64,000 bases of DNA. It comes from Acetobacter estunensis. GTDB taxonomy: Bacteria; Pseudomonadota; Alphaproteobacteria; Acetobacterales; Acetobacteraceae. Positions 46,854-55,593 of the stretch are shown piece by piece (within the stretch, counting starts at the first letter, position 1; each line of letters starts with the position of its first letter). The translations under genes were made by a program, and so were the position numbers. The stretch spans positions 20,102 through 84,101 of the forward strand of contig NZ_JAHRDV010000014.1 of assembly GCF_019083805.1 (NCBI RefSeq), read 5' to 3'. The notes under the pieces are model-generated. The model did no database searches and was not told where the DNA came from. It saw only the letters and a list, made by a program, of their open reading frames with translations.

Positions 46854-48476
46854 ATGATCCGTCTCGACAACATCAGCAAACATAACGGCCACCGTGTCAT
46901 CTTTATCGAGGCCTCCGCCGCCCTTCAGAAAGGCGAGAAGATTGGACTGGTCGGGCCAAATGGTGCCGGAAAGACCACGCTGTTCCGACTGATCACGGGA
47001 CAGGAAGAACCCGATGAAGGACAGGTTCTGACAGATCGTGGGGTCACGATCGGCTTCTTCAATCAGGACGTGGGAGAAATGTCTGGCCGCAGTGCCGTGG
47101 CTGAGGTGATGAACGGCGCGGGAGCCGTCGCGGACATCGGCACGGAACTGGCAGAACTGGAAGCCGCGATGGCGGACCCGGAGCGGTTCGATGAGATGGA
47201 CGCCATTCTGGAACGCTTTGGCGAAGTGCAGGCGCGTTTCGAGGAACTTGGCGGATACGCGCTGGAAGGCCGGGCGCGCGAAGTCCTGCATGGACTTGGA
47301 TTCAGTCAGGAAATGATGGACGGCGACGTGGGCCGTCTTTCCGGCGGCTGGAAGATGCGCGTGGCGCTTGCCCGCATCCTTCTTATGAAACCGGACGTGA
47401 TGCTGCTTGATGAGCCAAGCAACCATCTCGATCTGGAGAGCCTGATCTGGCTGGAGCAGTTTCTCGCAGGTTATGACGGCGCGCTGCTGATGACCTCACA
47501 TGACCGCGCCTTCATGAACCGCGTCATCAACAAGGTGATTGAGATCGATGGCGGCACACTCACGAGTTTTTCTGGCGACTACGAATTTTACGAACAGCAG
47601 CGGGCGCTAAACGAGAAACAGCAGCAGGCGCAATTCGACCGGCAGCAGGCGATGCTTGCGAAAGAAGTCGCATTTATCGAGCGTTTCAAGGCCCGTGCTT
47701 CCCATGCGGCACAGGTGCAGAGCCGCGTGAAGAAGCTGGACAAGATCGACCGCGTGGAACCGCCCAAGCGTCGGCAGGCATTGTCTTTCACGTTCCCACA
47801 GGCTCCACGTTCTGGTGACGCCGTGGTCAATCTGCGTGGTGTGGACAAAAGCTATGGCAACCGCGTGATTTACAAAGGGCTGGACCTACTGATCCGCCGT
47901 CAGGAACGCTGCTGTGTGCTGGGTGTAAACGGCGCGGGCAAGTCCACGCTGCTGAAGCTGGTGACAGGCACAACGGAGCCGGACGCCGGCACCGTGACGC
48001 TCGGCGGCAGTGTGAAGATGGGATATTTTGCACAGCACGCCATGGATCTGCTCGATGGTGACCGCACCGTGTTCGAGACGCTGAACGACGCCTTTCCTCT
48101 TGCGGGACAGGGATCGTTGCGGGCGCTGGCGGGTGGCTTCGGATTTTCCGGTGACGATGTGGAGAAGAAGTGCCGCGTCCTGTCAGGCGGTGAAAAAGCG
48201 CGGCTGGTGATGGCTCTGATGCTCTATGACCCGCCGAATTTCCTCGTGCTGGATGAGCCAACAAACCATCTCGACATTGCCACCAAGGAAATGCTGATTT
48301 CAGCCTTGGCCGACTACGACGGAACGATGTTGTTCGTGTCGCATGACCGACACTTTCTGGCGGCATTATCCAACCGGGTGCTTGAACTGACACCAGACGG
48401 GCTTCACCGATATGACGGGGGCTACACGGAATACGTGGCCCGGACCGGGCGGGAAGCGCCGGGACTGCATGAGTAA
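46854..48476 (+). CDS. ABC-F family ATPase
   Basis: 540 residues with two ATPase domains and no membrane part. Walker A: GLVGPNGAGKTTLFRL near 32 and VLGVNGAGKSTLLKL near 350. Signatures: LSGGWKMRVALARILL near 163 and LSGGEKARLVMALML near 445. Between them is the charged linker EQQRALNEKQQQAQ. Such proteins bind the ribosomal E site (EttA, Uup, YbiT in E. coli) and modulate translation. The subgroup is not certain. It lies 39 bases after prmA and likely shares its transcript. Confidence 0.9.
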   Translation: MIRLDNISKHNGHRVIFIEASAALQKGEKIGLVGPNGAGKTTLFRLITGQEEPDEGQVLTDRGVTIGFFNQDVGEMSGRSAVAEVMNGAGAVADIGTELAELEAAMADPERFDEMDAILERFGEVQARFEELGGYALEGRAREVLHGLGFSQEMMDGDVGRLSGGWKMRVALARILLMKPDVMLLDEPSNHLDLESLIWLEQFLAGYDGALLMTSHDRAFMNRVINKVIEIDGGTLTSFSGDYEFYEQQRALNEKQQQAQFDRQQAMLAKEVAFIERFKARASHAAQVQSRVKKLDKIDRVEPPKRRQALSFTFPQAPRSGDAVVNLRGVDKSYGNRVIYKGLDLLIRRQERCCVLGVNGAGKSTLLKLVTGTTEPDAGTVTLGGSVKMGYFAQHAMDLLDGDRTVFETLNDAFPLAGQGSLRALAGGFGFSGDDVEKKCRVLSGGEKARLVMALMLYDPPNFLVLDEPTNHLDIATKEMLISALADYDGTMLFVSHDRHFLAALSNRVLELTPDGLHRYDGGYTEYVARTGREAPGLHE

Positions 48477-48507
48477 AGGCCCGGTCTCCTTTTGACATCA
48501 ATCATTT

Positions 48508-49176
48508 TTATGATCCCGCATATGCATAGGCTCCGCCTCTTTCCAAGGCACGCCGCCACGCCGGTCGTGCATGGATACGCCGCAGAAACGCGCTCACATG
48601 CGGAAGATGCGCTCCATCTGCCCGCGCGCATGCGATTTCCAGTGGAAAGCTCATCTGAATATCGGCAGCCGTGAAGTCACTGCCCGCAAACCATCCAGTT
48701 TTTGCCAACGATTGTTCCCAGAACTCCATATGACGCTTGATTTCCGGCCGAAGAAGCTGCGCCTGCACACCTTTGGAAATAAGTGAGGCGATTGGCCTGA
48801 CCAGAAATGGCACCTTCGAGGGAATCATTCCGAAGATAAGCTTCATCACCAACGGCGGCATGGCCGAGCCTTCCGCGTAGTGCAGCCAATAGATGAAAGA
48901 GCGATAATCCGGAGTGCCGGAAGCAGGACGCAGGCGTCCGTTCCCATGTTCATCGAGAAGATATTCGATAATGGCACCGCTTTCCGCCAGCGTGACATCT
49001 CCCTCCGTAATAATGGGGGATTTGCCCAAAGGATGGATCTTCCGCAGTTCTGGAGGCGCCTGCATGGTCTTGGGATCACGCTTGTAGAACCGAATGTCAT
49101 ACGGCACGCCAAGCTCTTCAAGCAGCCACAGCACACGTTGTGAGCGGGAATTTTCGAGGTGATGCACAGTAATCAT
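48508..49176 (-). CDS. Glutathione S-transferase family protein
   Basis: 222 residues from ATG 49176. The N-terminal thioredoxin-like domain reads ITVHHLENSRSQRVLWLLEE, then IHPLGKSPIITEGDVTLAES with the glutathione-binding Ser near residue 65 and GAIIEYLLDEHG. The C-terminal all-helix domain has GSDFTAADIQMSFPLE. The catalytic Ser is probably the one in NSRSQRV. Similar proteins are annotated as detoxifying GSTs; substrate unknown. Convergent with the ABC-F gene, 31 bases away. Confidence 0.9.
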   Translation of the reverse strand: MITVHHLENSRSQRVLWLLEELGVPYDIRFYKRDPKTMQAPPELRKIHPLGKSPIITEGDVTLAESGAIIEYLLDEHGNGRLRPASGTPDYRSFIYWLHYAEGSAMPPLVMKLIFGMIPSKVPFLVRPIASLISKGVQAQLLRPEIKRHMEFWEQSLAKTGWFAGSDFTAADIQMSFPLEIACARADGAHLPHVSAFLRRIHARPAWRRALERGGAYAYAGS

Positions 49177-49302
49177 GGGCAATCGTCCTAAACACGCCAC
49201 GTGCAAAACGCAGCTTGGAACAGTAGGACTCAAGGCAACGCAGAAACGAACGCTTGCGTTCAGGACGAAACTGTAACGCAGAAATCAGGCGATTTTACCA
49301 AT

Positions 49303-49336
49303 AAAAAAAGAGCGCCACTTCGGACGCTCTTTTTTC
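49303..49336 (-). terminator. Rho-independent terminator after csbD
   Basis: AAAAAAGAGCG and CGCTCTTTTTT form an 11-base stem with A/T flanks, 20 bases downstream of the CsbD stop on the minus strand, before the GST gene. Confidence 0.85.
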
Positions 49337-49356
49337 AGGTCAGTCAACATCTCACA

Positions 49357-49536
49357 TCAGAGATCGTTGATCTTACCCTTGACTGTACCTTTTACATTTT
49401 CAACTTTACCTTTGACCTGCTGGGCCTTGCCCTCAGCCTCAAGTTCCGCATTATTGGTCGCCTTTCCAACGCCTTCTTTCACGGAACCCACGACCTTGTC
49501 GGTGGTGCCCTTAATCTTGTCGCTCAGTTCACTCAT
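49357..49536 (-). CDS. CsbD-family small stress protein
   Basis: 59 residues. Sequence is MSELSDKIKGTTDKVVGSVK, continuing EGVGKATNNAELEAEGKAQQ and VKGKVENVKGTVKGKINDL. This is the classic CsbD pattern of repeated Lys/Gly/Val helices, with a GKAQQVKGK core. CsbD was found as a sigma-B-dependent stress protein in Bacillus; the biochemical role is unknown. Strongly charged and soluble. A purine-rich CAGGGAGAATG precedes the ATG and a terminator follows. The upstream GGAAC and CGTT are 22 bases apart, outside the EcfG spacing, so EcfG control is not shown. Confidence 0.85.
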   Translation of the reverse strand: MSELSDKIKGTTDKVVGSVKEGVGKATNNAELEAEGKAQQVKGKVENVKGTVKGKINDL

Positions 49537-49713
49537 CGGTCATTCTCCCTGACACTATGCTGCCCATTTAACGGGGCCTGTGACAGTGACAACGCGTTCC
49601 GTCCTGACAGGTTCATCAATTACCAGTAATTCACATTGCCGTTTCAAAGGTTCCAGCATCGGCCCGGATTGCAGAAATATCGCCAGCCCGCATCTTCTTG
49701 CTCAGCGGTCCAC

Positions 49714-51504
49714 CTATTCCCCCAGCCCCTGACTCCGCACCAACCGCGCATACAGCCCGTCCGCCGCCATCAACTCCGCATGCGTGCCGCACTCCATCGC
49801 TCTTCCATCCGCCATGGCCACCACCATATCGGCCGAGCGCACTGTGGAGAGACGATGCGCCACAATGATCGTCGTGCGACCAGCCCGAAGTTGCGCGAGT
49901 GCGTTCTGCACCAGCGCCTCGTTCTCACTGTCCAGCGCGCTTGTGGCCTCATCGAGCAACAGCAGGCGCGGATCGCGCAGCAGAGCGCGCGCCAACGCCA
50001 CCCGCTGTCTCTGCCCGCCGGACAACCGTCCACCGCCGGGGCCAACAATCGTGTCATACCCATCAGGCAGTGCTTCGATGAAGATGTCCGCCGCCGCCAT
50101 TTCCGCGGCGCGGCGCATGGCCTCATCGGTGGCATCCGGGTGCCCCATCAGGATGTTTTCCCGCACGGACACATCGAACAGCAGCGGATCCTGACTGACA
50201 TAAGCAATGGCGTCGCGCAGCGCGTCCAGCCGCAGATCACGCAGATCCACCCCGTCCAGTGTGATCGCACCCTCTGTCACGTCATGCAGACGGGGAATGA
50301 GCGAAAGCGCGGTCGATTTCCCCGCCCCCGATGGCCCAACGAGCGCCACCGTCATGCCCGGCTGCGCCTCGAATGACAGGTCCGCAAGTCCACTGCGTCC
50401 GTCAGGGTAACGAAATCCCACCTGATTAAAGCGCAGATGTCCTTTTCCCGCAGGCAACGGACGGGCGGATGCGCGTTCTGTCACGGTAGGCTGTTCGTCA
50501 ATGAGAGAAAAAACACGCGAAAGTCCGGCCAATCCTTCCTGAAGGGCTGCATTCAGTGCTCCCAGTGCACGCAAAGGACGAGCCGCCAGAAGAAGTGCTG
50601 CCACAAAGCCCGAAAAGTCCCCCAGCGTCGCGCCTCCCATGGCCGCGCGCCAGCCGGCAAAACCAAGCACCGCAGCCACGGCCACGCCCCCCAGCGCCTC
50701 CATCAGCGGATCGATCCGCGCCCGCCCGCGCATGATCCGGAGGAAAGCCTCGTGCAGCCGATCGAACGCGGTCTCGGCGCGTTGTTCCTCGCGGGATTCC
50801 AGTCGATAGACGCGGACGGTGCGCGCCTGCGCGAAACTTTCCGTCAGAAAAGCTGCGGTCGCACCCACCTGCTCATTCACATTGCCAGACGCCCGGCGCA
50901 CCCGCTTGCCAAGTTTCTGAATGGGGACGGCGGCGATGGGGTACAGTAACGCCGCGATCAGGCTAAGTTCCCAATCCATATAAATCATGGAGGCGATCAA
51001 GCCGATGACCGTCACCACATCGCCCACGGAGTTGACGGCGCGGATCATCGCCTCGCGAATGGAAATCGCATCGGTCGTGAAACGGGCGGCCAGTGCTGCG
51101 GGAGCATCTTCCTCCACCCGCGCGACATCCGCCGTCGTCAGATGCCGGAACATCTCCCCCTGAAGACCGCGAATGACAACCAGAACCAGCCCCTGAGTGG
51201 CGAGGGTCTGCCCATATTGGGCCGCTGCCTTGGACAGGGTGATGGCCACGATCAGCAGCGGCACCTGATACAGAATCCGCTCATCGTGGGAGGAAAACAT
51301 GTCCAGCGCGCGCTGGATCACCAGTGGATAAAGCGCCGTCAATCCGGCCATCAGGACTGTCAGCACAAACACCGAGACGATCCGTCCGACATGCTGACGC
51401 ACCTGATCGCGCCAGAGCCGTATCAGCAGGGTGTTTGTGTCATCCTTCACAGGCGTGGACGCTTGCGAAGAGGAAAGAATGGGGCGTGGTAGCGCAGCGT
51501 TCAT
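49714..51504 (-). CDS. MsbA-like lipid/multidrug ABC exporter
   Basis: 596 residues, one six-helix domain and one ATPase. The membrane part starts VRQHVGRIVSVFVLTVLMAG; Walker A VALVGPSGAGKSTALSLIPR near 385, signature GRLSGGQRQRVALARAL near 490, Walker B RLLLLDEATSALDSENEA and H-loop VAHRLSTVRSADMVV. These are the closest features to MsbA, which flips lipid A core across the inner membrane. In this organism the cargo is not proven. The 49537-49713 gap upstream of csbD shows no other gene. Confidence 0.85.
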   Translation of the reverse strand: MNAALPRPILSSSQASTPVKDDTNTLLIRLWRDQVRQHVGRIVSVFVLTVLMAGLTALYPLVIQRALDMFSSHDERILYQVPLLIVAITLSKAAAQYGQTLATQGLVLVVIRGLQGEMFRHLTTADVARVEEDAPAALAARFTTDAISIREAMIRAVNSVGDVVTVIGLIASMIYMDWELSLIAALLYPIAAVPIQKLGKRVRRASGNVNEQVGATAAFLTESFAQARTVRVYRLESREEQRAETAFDRLHEAFLRIMRGRARIDPLMEALGGVAVAAVLGFAGWRAAMGGATLGDFSGFVAALLLAARPLRALGALNAALQEGLAGLSRVFSLIDEQPTVTERASARPLPAGKGHLRFNQVGFRYPDGRSGLADLSFEAQPGMTVALVGPSGAGKSTALSLIPRLHDVTEGAITLDGVDLRDLRLDALRDAIAYVSQDPLLFDVSVRENILMGHPDATDEAMRRAAEMAAADIFIEALPDGYDTIVGPGGGRLSGGQRQRVALARALLRDPRLLLLDEATSALDSENEALVQNALAQLRAGRTTIIVAHRLSTVRSADMVVAMADGRAMECGTHAELMAADGLYARLVRSQGLGE

Positions 51505-51579
51505 CAGCGTGCTCTACCAGCGCCCCACGTCATGGAAAAGGCGCGAACTCCACGCAGGCAGAGCAAAACCGCTGGCACA

Positions 51580-52830
51580 TCAGGCGGCAAGCCTGCGTTC
51601 CAGCCATTCAAGACAGACGATCCTGTCCGCCACACAGCCGCCCGCCTCCCACCACGCACGCACCGCCGCGAGATGCCGCCCCACTTCCGGACCGGGAGCT
51701 ATGCCAAGCGCGAGCAGATCACGCCCGGCCACAGGAAACTCCGGCACACGGCGAGTCCCCAATGCCTTGAGCAATCCGTCCCAACCGGGTTCGTCCTGCC
51801 CTCTTTCGCGCACCTGCGCACGCGCCAGCCACGCTCTTCCCAACGCCACCTCACGCGGCACCCGAGCCAGCAGGCGCGCCGTATCAGCGTCCCCTTGCAT
51901 GTCTCCGGGTGTCACTGCAGCACCGTTGCACACCGCCACCACGAACGCGGCCTCTGTGCGTGACAGCCGCAACCGCTTGACCGCTGCCTCCACATCATCG
52001 CCTTCAACATGAGCTCCTTGCAGGAGTGCTGTGAGCCGAAGCAATCCATCGGCGGGCGCACCGGACGCCAAGAGAGCCTCCACACGCCGCACCGCAGCGC
52101 TGCTTTCCGTTTGCAGTTCCGGCAGACAGACACGCAACACGCCTGTCGCATCCATCAACCCGAGTGTCTCGCCCACGCGCGGACCGCTGAGGATACGCTT
52201 GAGTTCAGACCAGACACGCTCGACGGACAAACCGGCAATCAACGCTGCCCCCGCGCTCACGGCCTGCACTGTGGCGGCATCCCGTGCGCCACGACCATAG
52301 CGGGCCTCGAACCGGAAATACCGCAACACCCGCAGCGCATCCTCACGGATACGAAGAGCGGCGTCGCCCACAAACCGCACCCACCCCGCCTTCAGATCGG
52401 CGCGACCGCCAAAAAAGTCATGCACTCGGCCTGTGGGATCACAGGACATCGCGTTGATGGTGAAATCCCGACGCGCCGCATCCTCACGCCAGTCCTGTGT
52501 CCATGCGACCTCCGCATGACGCCCATCCGTCTTCACATCCCGCCGCAAGGTCGTGATCTCGAAACCGCATCCTTCGAGCACAGCCGTCACCGTCCCGTGC
52601 GCGAGGCCGGTGGGAACGGCCTTAATCCCCGCACTCTCCAGCCGCTGCATCACGTCTTCAGGCGGTTCAGGTGTGGCCAGATCGAAGTCGCTGACAGCCC
52701 GACCGGCCAGAAGGTCACGAACAGCCCCGCCTACCAGCCTCGCCTGCGGAAGTACCTGCCATATCCGCTCCAACTGTGGTCGGACGGACAAAGCGTCCAA
52801 CGCAAGGCAGCCTTCATTATTCTGCGTCAT
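51580..52830 (-). CDS. CCA-adding / poly(A) polymerase family tRNA nucleotidyltransferase
   Basis: 416 residues from ATG 52830. The N-terminal class II nucleotidyltransferase has LVGGAVRDLLAGRAVSDFD near residue 32, followed by RRDVKTDGRHAEVAW, REDAARRDFTINAM and LRIREDALRVLRYFRF near 185 (RNA-binding helix). It adds or repairs the 3' CCA of tRNAs. The alphaproteobacterial form has a long C-terminal helical domain, as here. The start overlaps the DUF1285 stop (ATGA), so the two are co-translated. Confidence 0.9.
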   Translation of the reverse strand: MTQNNEGCLALDALSVRPQLERIWQVLPQARLVGGAVRDLLAGRAVSDFDLATPEPPEDVMQRLESAGIKAVPTGLAHGTVTAVLEGCGFEITTLRRDVKTDGRHAEVAWTQDWREDAARRDFTINAMSCDPTGRVHDFFGGRADLKAGWVRFVGDAALRIREDALRVLRYFRFEARYGRGARDAATVQAVSAGAALIAGLSVERVWSELKRILSGPRVGETLGLMDATGVLRVCLPELQTESSAAVRRVEALLASGAPADGLLRLTALLQGAHVEGDDVEAAVKRLRLSRTEAAFVVAVCNGAAVTPGDMQGDADTARLLARVPREVALGRAWLARAQVRERGQDEPGWDGLLKALGTRRVPEFPVAGRDLLALGIAPGPEVGRHLAAVRAWWEAGGCVADRIVCLEWLERRLAA

Positions 52831-53429
52831 TCCGTGGGTGCGTCGGGACAGTTGCGGGGGGTGCAGGCAAGAGGAAAGAACACGCCCCCGCTCCACACAC
52901 CAAGGCAGGCCTGCCCCTCATGGCACCCCGGCTCCGCCAACGCCGCCAGTTCGTACCACACAGGCCGGGAAATACGGGCAAGCAGCGGCAACTCACCTTC
53001 TTCCTGCCTGACAGTGATATAGGGAGGCGGCGCACTGTCGCAGGCGTCGAGCGGCACATCCCATTTGGCGATCAGGGGATGACGGGCATCCGCCGTCACC
53101 ACCTCATCCACATTGGTGCGAAAACACAGCCGCTGCTCACGCCCCTTGCCGCACCATTCAAGCTGAACCGCCACGAAAGGCACGTCTTCCACGTCGATGG
53201 TACCGGCTTCCACCGGGGTGCGCAGCCAGTAATCCCCATTGAGCGCGCGCGAAAGCGCGGAGGCAAACAGGCAGACCATCGGCTTGCGACGAATGGGTGT
53301 GCCCCTGTAGAGCCACACCCCATCGCGGCGGATGAGAAAGGGAAGCTTTCCACACTGACGCGGCGTCCGACCTTGCGGAGGTTTTTCCGGAAGAAGCGCC
53401 TTGCCTGCGGCTGAAGGATCGGCTGTCAC
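52827..53429 (-). CDS. DUF1285-family protein
   Basis: 200 residues. The family pattern is visible: FLIRRDGVWLYRGTPIRRKP near residue 32, DYWLRTPVEAGTIDVEDVPF near 65, and VDEVVTADARHPLIA. Structures of DUF1285 proteins exist but function is unknown. A C-terminal extension of about 50 residues rich in Cys/Gly follows the core. It is coupled by a four-base overlap to the CCA-adding gene and is divergent from moxR, an arrangement common in alphaproteobacteria. Confidence 0.85.
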   Translation of the reverse strand: MTADPSAAGKALLPEKPPQGRTPRQCGKLPFLIRRDGVWLYRGTPIRRKPMVCLFASALSRALNGDYWLRTPVEAGTIDVEDVPFVAVQLEWCGKGREQRLCFRTNVDEVVTADARHPLIAKWDVPLDACDSAPPPYITVRQEEGELPLLARISRPVWYELAALAEPGCHEGQACLGVWSGGVFFPLACTPRNCPDAPTE

Positions 53430-53521
53430 GTCAGATTAACTCACATGTGTTTGCCTGAGCATCTTCCCGATATAGGGTTGCGTCGCCTTGATGTAAGCCC
53501 CGGACCTGTCAGACTGGACTC

Positions 53522-54568
53522 ATGACGCATCAGATCCTGCCGATTCAACCTCTCCTCGCCCCCGAAACGGGCGCGCCTTCAACTCCCGACGCCACGGCAC
53601 TGGCGCAGGAAGCCGATGTCATCGCAGGCCTGCTGCAGGAAGTGCGCACTGAGATCGGACGGGTCGTGTTCGGGCAGCGCGACGTGGTGGACCAGGCACT
53701 CGTCAGCATCCTCTCCGGTGGTCACGCCCTGCTGGTCGGCGCACCGGGATTGGGCAAGACCCTGCTGGTGACAACGCTTGGCACCGTTCTCGGGCTGGAT
53801 TCCCGGCGCGTGCAGTTCACGCCCGACCTTATGCCCTCCGATATTACCGGCAGTGAAATCCTCGATGAGGACGCCTCCGGCCATCGCAGCTTCCGTTTCA
53901 TTCCGGGTCCGGTTTTCTGCCAGCTTCTCATGGCAGACGAGATCAATCGCGCCAGCCCACGCACCCAGTCCGCGCTCTTGCAGGCCATGCAGGAGCACAA
54001 GGTCGCGATCGCCGGCACGGAATATCCCCTTCCCCGTCCGTTCCATGTGCTCGCCACACAGAACCCGATCGATCAGGAAGGCACCTACCCGCTGCCGGAA
54101 GCACAGCTTGACCGCTTCATGCTCCAGATCAATCTCGCCTTCCCCGATGAAGCCGACGAACGCGCCATGCTGCTCGCCACCACGGGTAACGCCCATGTCC
54201 AGCCGCGAGCGGTGCTGAGCGCCGAAAAGCTCATTGCCGCCCAGATGATGGTCCGTGCCCTGCCGGTGGGCGAGCGTATCGTGGACGCCATTCTGAAACT
54301 GGTTCGCATGGCGCGGCCCGAGACTTCCGACGTTGAGCAAGTGCGCGACGCCATTGCATGGGGCCCCGGCCCACGTGCGGCCCAGACGCTCATGCTGGCC
54401 ACACGCGCCCGTGCCCTTCTGGATGGACGCCTCTCGCCCAGTCTCGACGATATCGCAGCGCTCGCCGTCCCGGTTCTTGCCCATCGCATGGCGCTGAGCT
54501 TCTCCGCGCGCGCGGATTCCACCCGCGTCGAGGATGTGATCGCCGGGCTTGTGCAGCGTCTGGGCTGA
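53522..54568 (+). CDS. MoxR-family AAA+ ATPase
   Basis: 348 residues. Walker A LVGAPGLGKTLLVTTLG near residue 72, Walker B LLMADEINRASPRTQSALLQ near 138, sensor 1 VLATQNPIDQEGTYPLPEAQ near 177. MoxR ATPases work as chaperones for proteins with von Willebrand or BatA-like domains. The gene starts a four-gene unit with DUF58, DUF4159 and a large membrane protein, which are the likely clients. The stop is two bases before the next start (TTG). Divergent from DUF1285. Confidence 0.92.
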   Translation: MTHQILPIQPLLAPETGAPSTPDATALAQEADVIAGLLQEVRTEIGRVVFGQRDVVDQALVSILSGGHALLVGAPGLGKTLLVTTLGTVLGLDSRRVQFTPDLMPSDITGSEILDEDASGHRSFRFIPGPVFCQLLMADEINRASPRTQSALLQAMQEHKVAIAGTEYPLPRPFHVLATQNPIDQEGTYPLPEAQLDRFMLQINLAFPDEADERAMLLATTGNAHVQPRAVLSAEKLIAAQMMVRALPVGERIVDAILKLVRMARPETSDVEQVRDAIAWGPGPRAAQTLMLATRARALLDGRLSPSLDDIAALAVPVLAHRMALSFSARADSTRVEDVIAGLVQRLG

Positions 54569-54570
54569 TC

Positions 54571-55593
54571 TTGGCGACTTCTCCCCGGACAGGACTGTTC
54601 GCCCGCGCGCGCTCCCTTTTGCAAGAGGGTAAGGCGTCCTCAATCGACGCCCTCTCTTCCACGCAGGCACGAACAGCCGACACTCACACCTCCGAACCGG
54701 CGCTTCTCGCAACTGAGGCCGATCGGCTGGCGGCCCCTCTTCCTGCCCTTGTCATGGAAGCCGAACGCATTGCCGCCACGGTGGCCACCGGACTGCATGG
54801 CCGTCGCCGCGCCGGTCCGGGTGAGACGTTCTGGCAGTTTCGTCCCGCACTACCCGGTGAGTCCGTCTCACGTATCGACTGGCGGCAATCCGCCCGCAGT
54901 CATCGCGCGCAGGTGCGTGAAACCGAAGCCGAAAACGCACAGACGATCTATCTCTGGTGCGATCTCTCCCCTTCTATGTTCTGGCGCTCCAACGCTCGCA
55001 CCCTGCCGCTCAAACGCGACCGGGCCATTTTGTTACTGCTGGGCATCGCAAGCCTGCTGGAACGCAGCGACGAACGTGTGCGTCTGCTCACGCCACAAGG
55101 GCCGGCCATGCTGCCACCGGGTGCGGGACGGATCGCCATGCGGATCGGTCTGACGCTGGAAACGCTCGCCCGACAGGATTCCCTTCCGGCTCTGCCAGCC
55201 GCCATCGCTCTCCCACGCCATGCCCGTCTGATCGTCGCCAGCGATCTGCTCTGCCCCGACCAAGATCTCGACACCCTTCTGCGCGGTCTTGCGGGCAACG
55301 GCATCGGGGCGCATCTGATTCAAATCCATGATCCCGCTGAACGGGCACTGCCATGGTCCGGTCGCGTGCGCTTTGAGGGCACGGAAGGCGAGCCGCCCAT
55401 AACGCTGCCCCGCGTCGAAACTCTGCGCGAAGACTATGGCACATTGTTCGATGAGCGCGTCCGTAAGCTGCGCACGCTGGCCGACCGCTGTGGACACACG
55501 CTCCTGACCCATTCCACGGATATGTCCGCGGCATCGGCGCTGCTGACACTGGGCACGTCCCTGCAAAGTCACCGGACAGGAGGGCGCGCCTGA
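54571..55593 (+). CDS. DUF58-domain protein
   Basis: 340 residues from TTG 54571, two bases after moxR. The DUF58 hallmark PGESVSRIDWRQSARSHR is at about residue 95, followed by a von Willebrand A-like fold with LWCDLSPSMFW (MIDAS-like DxSxS). RLIVASDLLCPDQDLDTLL is a further strand. It usually partners MoxR and BatA proteins in envelope or stress functions. Its stop overlaps the next start (TGATG). Confidence 0.85.
   Translation: MATSPRTGLFARARSLLQEGKASSIDALSSTQARTADTHTSEPALLATEADRLAAPLPALVMEAERIAATVATGLHGRRRAGPGETFWQFRPALPGESVSRIDWRQSARSHRAQVRETEAENAQTIYLWCDLSPSMFWRSNARTLPLKRDRAILLLLGIASLLERSDERVRLLTPQGPAMLPPGAGRIAMRIGLTLETLARQDSLPALPAAIALPRHARLIVASDLLCPDQDLDTLLRGLAGNGIGAHLIQIHDPAERALPWSGRVRFEGTEGEPPITLPRVETLREDYGTLFDERVRKLRTLADRCGHTLLTHSTDMSAASALLTLGTSLQSHRTGGRA

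Noticed and set aside
49537..49640. EcfG promoter before csbD
   Set aside because: GGAAC and CGTT are present but 22 bases apart, outside the 16-17 spacing of EcfG promoters.
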